This document shows positions 55,656-62,551 of a stretch of DNA of 64,000 bases, one piece after another. Both the position numbers and the translations under genes were made by a program. Numbering within the stretch: the first letter of the stretch is position 1; each line of letters starts with the position of its first letter. The stretch lies in contig NZ_OY780939.1 of NCBI RefSeq assembly GCF_963675975.1, forward strand, positions 1,116,001 through 1,180,000, read 5' to 3'. This DNA comes from Halarcobacter sp. (GTDB taxonomy: Bacteria; Campylobacterota; Campylobacteria; Campylobacterales; Arcobacteraceae). Under the pieces are notes generated by a model that did no database searches, was not told the origin of the DNA, and saw only the letters and a list, made by a program, of their open reading frames with translations.

Positions 55656-56905
55656 CTTATAAAGAAAAGTTTGAGGAATCTCTTCCTAAAACAAACTTCA
55701 AAAACCTTAGTTTTGAAAATCAAGAGTTTATTACAAAAATTGCATTTCTTTATGAGTTTTCTTTCCAAGAATTAAAACAGATAATAGACTTCGCAATTGA
55801 TTTTAATATGTGGCATGAACCTGATATCTCTAAGCTTTTTAACGAAGAGTATGCAAATAGAAAAAATGCTTTTAACGATATAAGAAAAAAGTGGGAAAAT
55901 TTTAGGTCAAAACCAAACTCATATAAAAACTTTTCAAAAGATTTGTATAAAGATGATGTAAGAAAGTTTTCATTTACTAAATTTGAAGGTGAAAAAACTG
56001 CTTTAGGTTCTTGCCCTGTTGCAAGTGCTAACACTAGATGTTGTAATTTACTTACATTAGATGCAGTTCAATCTTGTGGTTTTGATTGTTCATATTGTTC
56101 TATTCAATCTTTTTACAATCAAGATAAAATAGGTTTTGATGTAAACTTTAAAAAGAATCTTGAAAATCTAAAATTAGACCCAAATCAAACTTATCATATA
56201 GGAACAGGGCAAAGTTCAGATTCACTTATGTGGGGAAATAAAGAGGGGATTTTAGATGCCTTATTTGAGTTTGCAAGAAAAAATCCAAATGTAATACTTG
56301 AATTTAAAACAAAATCAAACAACATAAAATACTTTTTAGAAAATGAAGTTCCTAAAAACATAATTTGTACTTGGTCTTTAAATACACAAACTATAATTGA
56401 CAATGAAGAACATCTAGCAGCAAGTTTAAACCAAAGAATCGAAGCAGCAAAAAAAGTAAGCGATAAAGGTGTTTTAGTAGGTTTTCACTTTCACCCAATA
56501 GTTCACTATGAAAACTATTTAGAAGAGTATGAAGAGGTTTATAAAACTCTTATTGATACTTTTGATTCAAAAAAAGTAGCCTTGGTTTCACTTGGAACTT
56601 TAACCTTTATAAAACCAGTTATAAACAAAATAAGAAGTAGAAAGTTTAAATCAAAAATCCTACAAATGCCACTAACAGATGCAAATGGAAAACAGTCTTA
56701 TCCATTAGAAATAAAAAGAGAGATGTTCAAACATGCATATGACACTTTCAAACCTTGGCATCAAGATGTATATTTTTATATGTGTATGGAAGATGAATCT
56801 TTATGGAAAGATGTATTTGGTTATGAATACTCAAGCAATAATCAAATGGAAGAGTTTATGAAGATGAGTTATATGGGGAAGATATACAAAAATAATACTT
56901 TGTAG
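55652..56905 (+). CDS. Radical SAM protein, spore photoproduct lyase (SPL) family
   Basis: 417 residues. The 4Fe-4S/SAM motif is CGFDCSYC (Cys142, 146 and 149) within a sequence like spore photoproduct lyase; GTGQSSDSLMWGN and VLVGFHFHPIVHYENY are typical of the SPL-like branch. The organism does not sporulate, so the substrate is unknown, perhaps DNA or a nucleoside lesion. The start overlaps the nucleosidase-like gene by four bases. The last 27 codons carry the left copy of a direct repeat; its other copy is at 59497. Confidence 0.85.
   Translation: MTYKEKFEESLPKTNFKNLSFENQEFITKIAFLYEFSFQELKQIIDFAIDFNMWHEPDISKLFNEEYANRKNAFNDIRKKWENFRSKPNSYKNFSKDLYKDDVRKFSFTKFEGEKTALGSCPVASANTRCCNLLTLDAVQSCGFDCSYCSIQSFYNQDKIGFDVNFKKNLENLKLDPNQTYHIGTGQSSDSLMWGNKEGILDALFEFARKNPNVILEFKTKSNNIKYFLENEVPKNIICTWSLNTQTIIDNEEHLAASLNQRIEAAKKVSDKGVLVGFHFHPIVHYENYLEEYEEVYKTLIDTFDSKKVALVSLGTLTFIKPVINKIRSRKFKSKILQMPLTDANGKQSYPLEIKREMFKHAYDTFKPWHQDVYFYMCMEDESLWKDVFGYEYSSNNQMEEFMKMSYMGKIYKNNTL
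56825..56876 (+). repeat. Left copy of a 52-bp direct repeat (end of SPL gene)
   Basis: This 52-base segment encodes EYSSNNQMEEFMKMSYM near the end of the SPL protein and matches 59497-59548 at 50 of 52 positions; the two differences (C/T at 56830, T/C at 56869) are silent in the shared frame. Beyond it the copies diverge but keep a similar lysine/asparagine tail and stop. It is the left boundary of the accessory region 56906-59496 and may be an attachment-type site. Confidence 0.85.
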
Positions 56906-57020
56906 ATATTCTTTATATTTTATTGAAAAGTCTTTAGTATAAAAGAATATTAAAATAAAGTGTTTAATAAATTAACTATAATTAACAAAAATTCTAATTA
57001 TATTAAGATAAAATAATCTT

Positions 57021-57195
57021 ATGACATATAAATACGATTATGATAAAACTCTATACAGACTTATAATAATTTTAAAAAAATTAAATGATGGTGGAAAATT
57101 ATCTGTTGAAAATTTGGCGGAAAAATTTAATGTATCTATATAGTACTATTCAAAGGGATTTAAGTGGAAGCTTTAATATGTCAAGAAAGTCGTAA
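57021..57195 (+). pseudogene. Frameshifted N-terminal remnant of an HTH (WYL-type) regulator
   Basis: From ATG 57021 the frame reads TYKYDYDKTLYRLIIILKKL then an HTH start (GGKLSVENLAEKFNVSI) and stops at TAG 57141-57143. Skipping one base there restores the recognition helix STIQRDLSGSFNMSRKS up to TAA 57193-57195. A V-S-x-x-T-I-Q-R-D-L helix after a winged-helix start is typical of WYL-domain regulators of the YafY type. So this is a regulator broken by a one-base insertion and cut short before its WYL domain. Such regulators often precede defence genes. Confidence 0.8.
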
Positions 57196-57229
57196 ATGAG
57201 AATAAATTAAAATTTATGGATAATAACAC

Positions 57230-57826
57230 ATGAAAATACTACATACAACAGATTTACACTTTAATAAAAATTGGTTTGAATGGTTAATTAAACAACAAAA
57301 CAATTATGATGTATTTTGTATCACTGGTGATTTTTTGGAAGATTCAAAAAATGAAACACTCTTAGAACAGATAGAGTGGATAACAAATTGGATGAAAAAA
57401 TTTAAGAAACCTTTGTTTATTTGCAGTGGTAATCATGATATAGAAGAGTTGGAAAATGAAGATTGGTTTAGTAAAATTTCAAATGTGTATAGCGATAATA
57501 CAATAAAAATAATTGATGGCATAAAATTTGGATGTATTCCTTATATAGCACCAGAATTTTATGAATATGATGAATGTGACGTGATTTTATACCATTTACC
57601 ACCCTCTTATACAAAAACAGCAATACACAATAAAACGAATGAAGATTGGGGAGATAATGAGTTTTATAGAAATATAAAAAATGGTGTACTATCACCAAAA
57701 GTTATACTTTGTGGTCATATGCATCATCCAATAGATATTATTGATAAAATAAATAATACTATGATTTATAATACAGGTGTTGACAAGAAAAAAGATATTC
57801 CAAACCATTTTTGTATTGAAATTTGA
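57230..57826 (+). CDS. Calcineurin-like metallophosphoesterase
   Basis: 198 residues with all five motifs of the family: TDLHF (Asp8, His10), TGDF (about 32-35), SGNHDIE (about 64-70), the single His of YHLPP and CGHMHHP (about 162-168). This gives a two-metal site for phosphodiester or phosphomonoester cleavage. No extra domain is present. Relatives include small nucleases and nucleotide phosphodiesterases; the substrate cannot be deduced. It has no strong ribosome binding site. It lies just after the broken regulator and about 220 bases before a nuclease gene. Confidence 0.9.
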   Translation: MKILHTTDLHFNKNWFEWLIKQQNNYDVFCITGDFLEDSKNETLLEQIEWITNWMKKFKKPLFICSGNHDIEELENEDWFSKISNVYSDNTIKIIDGIKFGCIPYIAPEFYEYDECDVILYHLPPSYTKTAIHNKTNEDWGDNEFYRNIKNGVLSPKVILCGHMHHPIDIIDKINNTMIYNTGVDKKKDIPNHFCIEI

Positions 57827-57854
57827 TACAAAATGAAATGAATTAATTGAATTA

Positions 57855-58037
57855 TTGAAAAATTTATCTAATTTTGTTTATAAAAATTTGTTGAATCTGT
57901 ATAGGTTAAAAATAGTATGTAAGTGTAAAAATGGGAAAATCTATCAATCTACATACTTTAACGGTGCTACATATAAAATAAATGTTGCTGAGTGTGAAAG
58001 AACTATTGGAAGCAACTATTTTGAGAGAATAATCTAG
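57855..58037 (+). CDS. Small hypothetical protein
   Basis: A 60-residue frame starting with TTG at 57855, 29 bases after the phosphoesterase stop and ending 10 bases before the nuclease start. It has a basic N-terminal half and a C-terminal KIYQSTYFNGATYKINVAECERTI stretch with two cysteines at 22 and 24 (VCKCKNG). No family was recognised. Reasons for calling it a gene: it fills the gap between two genes and has neighbour-like base use. The start and even coding status are uncertain; it may be a remnant. Confidence 0.45.
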   Translation: MKNLSNFVYKNLLNLYRLKIVCKCKNGKIYQSTYFNGATYKINVAECERTIGSNYFERII

Positions 58038-58047
58038 GGAGCAAATA

Positions 58048-59202
58048 ATGAGTAATGATAAAAATGAATATGAACAGTTAGAAGAATTTATTTTTAACGA
58101 TGAAGTACAAAATACATTATCTGAAATAAGTGATAATGTAATGGATTTTAATATACTTGAAATTACAGGTATGGGTACACAAGAAGTTAAACATTCTAAT
58201 ATTTTAGGTTGGTTATTTGATGATAGTGAACATAATTTAGAATATCTAATTTTAGAAGATTTTTTGAAAAAAGTAGTCGATGAAAATAATAATAAAAAAA
58301 TTGAGTCACTAAAACATTATTTGTATCTACCAAAAAATAAAAATAGAGATATTACAGTTTTTAGAGAAAAAGATTATATTGATTTACTTATTGTCGATGA
58401 AGCAAATAAATTTGTTATAACGATAGAAAATAAATTATATGCAAGTGAAAGAGTTGAAGATGGCGGTGGTGGGCAGCTTAATGACTATGAAAGAATAATA
58501 AATGAAAAATATTCAGATGAATACACTAAGTATTTCATTTTCTTAACTATTAATCTTGAAGAACCTACTAGAAACAACTGGTTAAAAGCAAGTCATACGA
58601 TGGTTGCAAATACAATTGAAAACATTTTAAAATCAAAAGATATTTCTGTAAAAACTAAAATATTGTTAGAAAGCTATATAGATTTAATGAAAAGGAGAGG
58701 TATTGTGGAAGATAAAAAACTAGAAGAATTATGTGAAAAAATTTGGTTGAATAAAGATTATGCTGAAGCTTTAAATATTTTAATTCAACATAAAACAACT
58801 ATCACAAAAAAATTTTATGAAGATAAACTTGATGATGAATTTGATTTTAAGGATGATTCGGTTTTTATAAAATTAGAAAGTACAGATAAAATATATGAAA
58901 TATTAGACTTAAATTGGGATGACATAGAAGAAACAATATTTGATATTTCTTGTGAATATGAAAATGAAGATATAGTTTTATATTTTTCACATCGTGCATT
59001 ATATAATGAAGATATGAATGAAGATATACAAAATATTTGTAATAAAATCAAAAATAAGAAATCTAAAAAATATGAAGAAATAAAAAGGTACACAATTGAT
59101 GATTTTGTTAATAAAGGGGAAAAATTTGTCATTGATGACATGAAAGAAACTATTAATAGAATTGATACAACATTATTATCTATGTTAAATAAGCTAAATT
59201 AA
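58048..59202 (+). CDS. PD-(D/E)XK nuclease superfamily protein
   Basis: 384 residues behind AGGGAG. The N-terminal third matches PDDEXK_4-type proteins: Glu46 in QEVKHSNILGWLF, Asp112 in DYIDLLIVDE and Glu127-Asn-Lys129 in VITIENKLYA, followed by Gln143 and Tyr147 (QLNDY). This is a complete D-x(n)-E-x-K core. The C-terminal 200 residues are helical and acidic with no known domain. Such stand-alone nucleases occur in defence and mobile regions, but their targets are mostly unknown. No methyltransferase partner is nearby, so it is not an ordinary restriction enzyme. Confidence 0.85.
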   Translation: MSNDKNEYEQLEEFIFNDEVQNTLSEISDNVMDFNILEITGMGTQEVKHSNILGWLFDDSEHNLEYLILEDFLKKVVDENNNKKIESLKHYLYLPKNKNRDITVFREKDYIDLLIVDEANKFVITIENKLYASERVEDGGGGQLNDYERIINEKYSDEYTKYFIFLTINLEEPTRNNWLKASHTMVANTIENILKSKDISVKTKILLESYIDLMKRRGIVEDKKLEELCEKIWLNKDYAEALNILIQHKTTITKKFYEDKLDDEFDFKDDSVFIKLESTDKIYEILDLNWDDIEETIFDISCEYENEDIVLYFSHRALYNEDMNEDIQNICNKIKNKKSKKYEEIKRYTIDDFVNKGEKFVIDDMKETINRIDTTLLSMLNKLN

Positions 59203-59206
59203 TATC

Positions 59207-59380
59207 ATGAGTATCCCAAATCAAGAAACAATATTTGGAACAATAGATTTTCAAGGAAAAACTTACAGTTTATTATCTCAGTCATTAAGTGATGAACAAT
59301 TTGAGCAGATAAATTAATACAAAAAAGAGAATAACTGTGGTAGTTCATCAGCTCCTTGGAGTGTAAATAGACTTAATTAA
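59207..59380 (+). pseudogene. Decayed or split small ORF
   Basis: From ATG 59207, four bases after the nuclease stop, 36 codons end at TAA 59315-59317. The same frame then continues for 20 codons (YKKENNCGSSSAPWSVNRLN) to TAA 59378-59380. Read through, it would be a 57-residue protein with FGTIDFQGKTYSLLSQSLSD at the front. The internal stop suggests decay, but a 36-residue gene is also possible. No family recognised. The rest of 59381-59496 holds only a short imperfect hairpin (59396-59418). Confidence 0.4.
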
Positions 59381-59496
59381 AAAAATTTTGTACCATTTTA
59401 AACCACTTCGTAGTGATTAAAAGTGTATAAAAAGAGGTATAGTTTTGTAGATTATTTAATCTATCCCTTATTACATAGGCTATAGAGAGTCAGTTA

Positions 59497-59571
59497 GAAT
59501 ATTCAAGCAATAATCAAATGGAAGAGTTTATGAAGATGAGCTATATGGATAAAATACTTCTTAATAAATAA
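59497..59571 (+). pseudogene. Orphan C-terminal fragment of the SPL-family gene (right repeat copy)
   Basis: Twenty-four codons (EYSSNNQMEEFMKMSYMDKI then LLNK) ending at TAA 59569-59571; 50 of 52 bases match 56825-56876. The upstream frame is closed by a stop at 59476-59478, so it is not part of a longer gene. It looks like the original end of the SPL gene displaced by the accessory segment, or the residue of a second copy. The 166 bases to the next gene at 59738 hold no gene. Confidence 0.8.
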
Positions 59572-59737
59572 CTAATAGATTCTAATTTATTATTAAACTT
59601 TACTATGCATAAAAACTATACATAATTACCGCTAGAAAAGATATTTAAATGTTATACTTGATTAGAGCTTATTTTTATCTTTTTTGACTTAATACCTTGA
59701 CTAATATTTTCTGTAGCTCAGTTTAAAGGAGCTAATT

Positions 59738-60838
59738 ATGAATTCACATGCTGTTAAAGAAGCTTTTGAAAAAGCTATGCAACTTCAAAAATCTGGATCA
59801 ACTACACAAGCAATAACAATTTATGAAGATATTTTGTTTGAGGATAAAACTAATTTTGAAGCAAATTTTGAAATTGGTAATTGTCATAAAACTAATAAAA
59901 ACTACAATAAGGCGCTTTTTTATTTAAAAGAAGCTAGTAAGGCTAATACTGAGTGTTATACTTGCCATTTTAATATGGCACAAATCTATGATAAACTTTG
60001 TAAATATGAGTTTTCACTTTTTCATTTGGAAAAGGTTATGAAAGTTTGTCCTGAGTTTTATGAAGCTCTTTTTTCTATAGCTCAATGTTATAGAAAAATG
60101 AAAAATGAAGGAAAAATGTATGAGTATCTAAAAAGAACTCTTGCAAAACTACCAGAACATCCAGGAGCAAACCATCTTTTAGCATCTTTAAATGAAGAGA
60201 CTAGCAGTGAATACTCATCTTTGTATGCAAGAGACCTTTTTGATAGATATGCTGGACATTTTGAGGAACATCTTGTTAGTTCTCTAAAGTATCAAGTTCC
60301 TTTTATCATAAAAGAAAAATTATTCTCATTAAACTCTTCAAAAGATTCTAAAATATTAGATTTAGGTTGTGGTACGGGGTTATTAGGTAAAACTATTGTT
60401 GAATCTTTTCCAAACTTAGTTGGTGTTGATATATCTTCAAATATGATAGATGAAACAAGAAAAAAAGATATATATTCTGAACTTCATACAAATGATATTC
60501 ATAAATTTCTTTTAGAAAGTGTTAAAGAATACGATTTAATCATAGCTGCTGATGTATTTATATATATTGGGGCTTTAAAAACTATTTTCTCGAGCATTAA
60601 AAAAACTATAAATAGTGATAGCCATTTTATCTTCACAATAGAGCTTTTAGATGAACTTGAAAAGGAAAGTTTCCAATTGGGAAAAAGTGGAAGGTTTTCT
60701 CATACTATAAAATATATAGAATCATTGTGCAAAGATTTTGGTTTTGAGCTTATAGATAAAGAAGAGATTATCTTAAGAGAAGAGAATAAAATAGGGCAGA
60801 AGGGTGCTATTTTTATCTTAAAAACTTGTGATATTTAA
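59738..60838 (+). CDS. TPR-domain SAM-dependent methyltransferase
   Basis: 366 residues. Residues about 1-150 are four to five tetratricopeptide repeats (for example QAITIYEDILFEDKTNFEANF, KALFYLKEASKA, EFSLFHLEKVMKVCPEFYEALF). Then a class I methyltransferase domain (about 165-366) with SAM motif ILDLGCGTGLLG (about 206-217) and LIIAADVFIYIG. The TPR part probably binds a protein or peptide partner; the substrate is unknown. It has a good AAAGGAG ribosome binding site and is the first intact gene after the island's right boundary. Confidence 0.87.
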   Translation: MNSHAVKEAFEKAMQLQKSGSTTQAITIYEDILFEDKTNFEANFEIGNCHKTNKNYNKALFYLKEASKANTECYTCHFNMAQIYDKLCKYEFSLFHLEKVMKVCPEFYEALFSIAQCYRKMKNEGKMYEYLKRTLAKLPEHPGANHLLASLNEETSSEYSSLYARDLFDRYAGHFEEHLVSSLKYQVPFIIKEKLFSLNSSKDSKILDLGCGTGLLGKTIVESFPNLVGVDISSNMIDETRKKDIYSELHTNDIHKFLLESVKEYDLIIAADVFIYIGALKTIFSSIKKTINSDSHFIFTIELLDELEKESFQLGKSGRFSHTIKYIESLCKDFGFELIDKEEIILREENKIGQKGAIFILKTCDI

Positions 60839-60859
60839 GAGAAAAAAGTAAATTGCTAT

Positions 60860-62542
60860 TTATTCTTTGTTAAGAATGAGTTTAAAACAAGCTCCTTCTT
60901 TTGTGTTTGAAACTTCTATTTGTCCGTTCATATTTTTTTCTATAATTATTTTACTCATGTAAAGCCCTAGTCCTGAACCATTTTTTTCAAGTTTTGTTGA
61001 GCTGTATGGTTCAAATAGATTTTCTAAAACCTCATTTTTTATCCCTTTCCCACTGTCTTCAAATTTGATTATGATTTGATTTTTATCAAGTTTTATTGAT
61101 ACATGAATATATTTTTTTTCATCTTCTTTTGTATTCTCTTGTATAGCGTCAATTGAGTTATTTAGTAGGTTTATAAATACTTGTTCTAGTTCATCTTGGA
61201 AAGTTTTTATTATAAAATTTTTATAGTTATCTTTGTTGTATAAGATTTTGTATTTTATATTTGCATTTTTTAGTTTGATATCAACTATACTAAAAGATTT
61301 ATCAATTAGGTCTATGATATTTAACTCTTTTCTTTCTTTTTGCGGTTTTAAAAAATCTCTAAAATTATCAATTGTTTTTGACATATACATTAGTTTGTGT
61401 TTTATATTTTCAGTGATACTTTTTTGTTCCTCTTTAGTTAAAATATCTCTTTCAAATTTTATTTGCATCTCTTGCATTAGAACAGATATTGCGTTTAAAG
61501 GTTGTCTCCATTGGTGGGCAAGCATTGAGGTCATTTCTCCCATTGCTGCTATTTTTGATTGTTGTATTAGTATCTTTTGTTGTTTATCTAATTCATCAAA
61601 GAGTTTTTTTGGAATTATTGCTAAAAGTTTACCTAAAACAAATGATATAAAAATTACAATCAGTATGAGAAAGAATATCTCTTTGTTTATTAGCTCTAAG
61701 AAGTGATTTAATGAGTCTTTTGGTGTTAAACCTATATATAATATTTCACCATTTTTAGTATCAATTAGTATATCTTTATAGATATACTTTTTTTCTTTTA
61801 TATTTGAGATATTATCTAAATATCTAGTCCAATTTTTTTTATTGCTTGATACTAAAATATGTTTATCTTGGTCATAAATGTCAACATCAAAAGATTTTGA
61901 ATCTGATATTTCATTTAGTAAACTTTGTGCAAAAATATTTACTACAATAATCCCTTGTTTATTAAAATCCAAGAAAACTGGTGTAGCAAATCTTAATACA
62001 GGTTTATATGGAATTTCTATTTTTTTATTTTCTATATTTAAATCTAATTTGGAAACAAAGATTTCATTTTTATTTTTTTTCATAGTTTCAATAAAATAGT
62101 CTCTATGTTTTTTATTTTGTAAATTATTTTTTTCTATAAGTTTTATTGGTGTATTTATTTTAACTTTATCTATTCTTACAATCTCTTGCCCTTGGTTATT
62201 TATATATCTTAGTTGGGTAATATATTTTTCATGTTTTGATAAGGTTTCAAATAGGGTTATTAAATCTTTTTTATGTTCATTTGTAGGATTATTTATATAG
62301 CTTGTAAAAAATCTATTTGTTGTAATTGTAAAAAGAAATTTTTCAAAATGCTCATAAAACTCTAAAGTTTTTTCTTTTTTTAGATTTATTTCATATTGAG
62401 CTTTATCTTTATCGCTTTTATATTGATAGGTTTTAAGTTCAGAAAAAATTACAAATACTATAAGTATTGCAAAACTTGTACCTGTCAAAATAAATAAAAG
62501 AGTAAAGTTTTTTGTATAATTTATTCTTTTTATAAAATCCAT
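60860..62542 (-). CDS. Membrane sensor histidine kinase
   Basis: 560 residues. Membrane spans at about 13-33 and 287-309 enclose a periplasmic domain of about 250 residues with Cache-like features (YINNQGQEIVRID, RFATPVFLDFNKQGIIVVNI). A short helix leads to the phosphoacceptor His343 in MLAHQWRQPLNAIS, then a HATPase domain with NLLNNSIDAIQ, DSGKGI and GSGLGLYMSK. The HQWRQPLN type is frequent in Campylobacterota. No HAMP and no response regulator gene are seen nearby; the next gene (same strand, 9 bases upstream) is a GGDEF/EAL protein. Confidence 0.92.
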   Translation of the reverse strand: MDFIKRINYTKNFTLLFILTGTSFAILIVFVIFSELKTYQYKSDKDKAQYEINLKKEKTLEFYEHFEKFLFTITTNRFFTSYINNPTNEHKKDLITLFETLSKHEKYITQLRYINNQGQEIVRIDKVKINTPIKLIEKNNLQNKKHRDYFIETMKKNKNEIFVSKLDLNIENKKIEIPYKPVLRFATPVFLDFNKQGIIVVNIFAQSLLNEISDSKSFDVDIYDQDKHILVSSNKKNWTRYLDNISNIKEKKYIYKDILIDTKNGEILYIGLTPKDSLNHFLELINKEIFFLILIVIFISFVLGKLLAIIPKKLFDELDKQQKILIQQSKIAAMGEMTSMLAHQWRQPLNAISVLMQEMQIKFERDILTKEEQKSITENIKHKLMYMSKTIDNFRDFLKPQKERKELNIIDLIDKSFSIVDIKLKNANIKYKILYNKDNYKNFIIKTFQDELEQVFINLLNNSIDAIQENTKEDEKKYIHVSIKLDKNQIIIKFEDSGKGIKNEVLENLFEPYSSTKLEKNGSGLGLYMSKIIIEKNMNGQIEVSNTKEGACFKLILNKE

Positions 62543-62551
62543 AATTTATAC

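Larger units (their letters stand above)
56906..59496 (+). mobile_element. Candidate small genomic island between direct repeats
   Basis: The segment between the repeat copies holds a broken regulator, a phosphoesterase, a 60-residue ORF, a PD-(D/E)XK nuclease and a decayed ORF, all on the plus strand, with loose A/T-rich gaps (324 and about 180 bases) unlike the packed flanks. The right repeat is an orphan C-terminus of the SPL gene, as expected when an element inserts in a gene 3' end and restores it. No integrase or transposase is seen, so it is either a remnant or moved by another means such as recombination. Confidence 0.6.

Noticed and set aside
56906-59496. Insertion sequence between the direct repeats
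   Set aside because: No transposase frame and no terminal inverted repeats were found; the long repeat is a gene end, not a short target duplication.
59716-59737. TGTAGCTCAG... resembles the D-arm of a tRNA
   Set aside because: There is no acceptor stem, anticodon arm or T-arm (no GTTCRA); the sequence is the ribosome binding site region of the gene at 59738.
59950-59975. CYTCH in the TPR-methyltransferase as a haem motif
   Set aside because: It lies in a TPR helix of a protein with no signal peptide, so no periplasmic haem attachment is expected.
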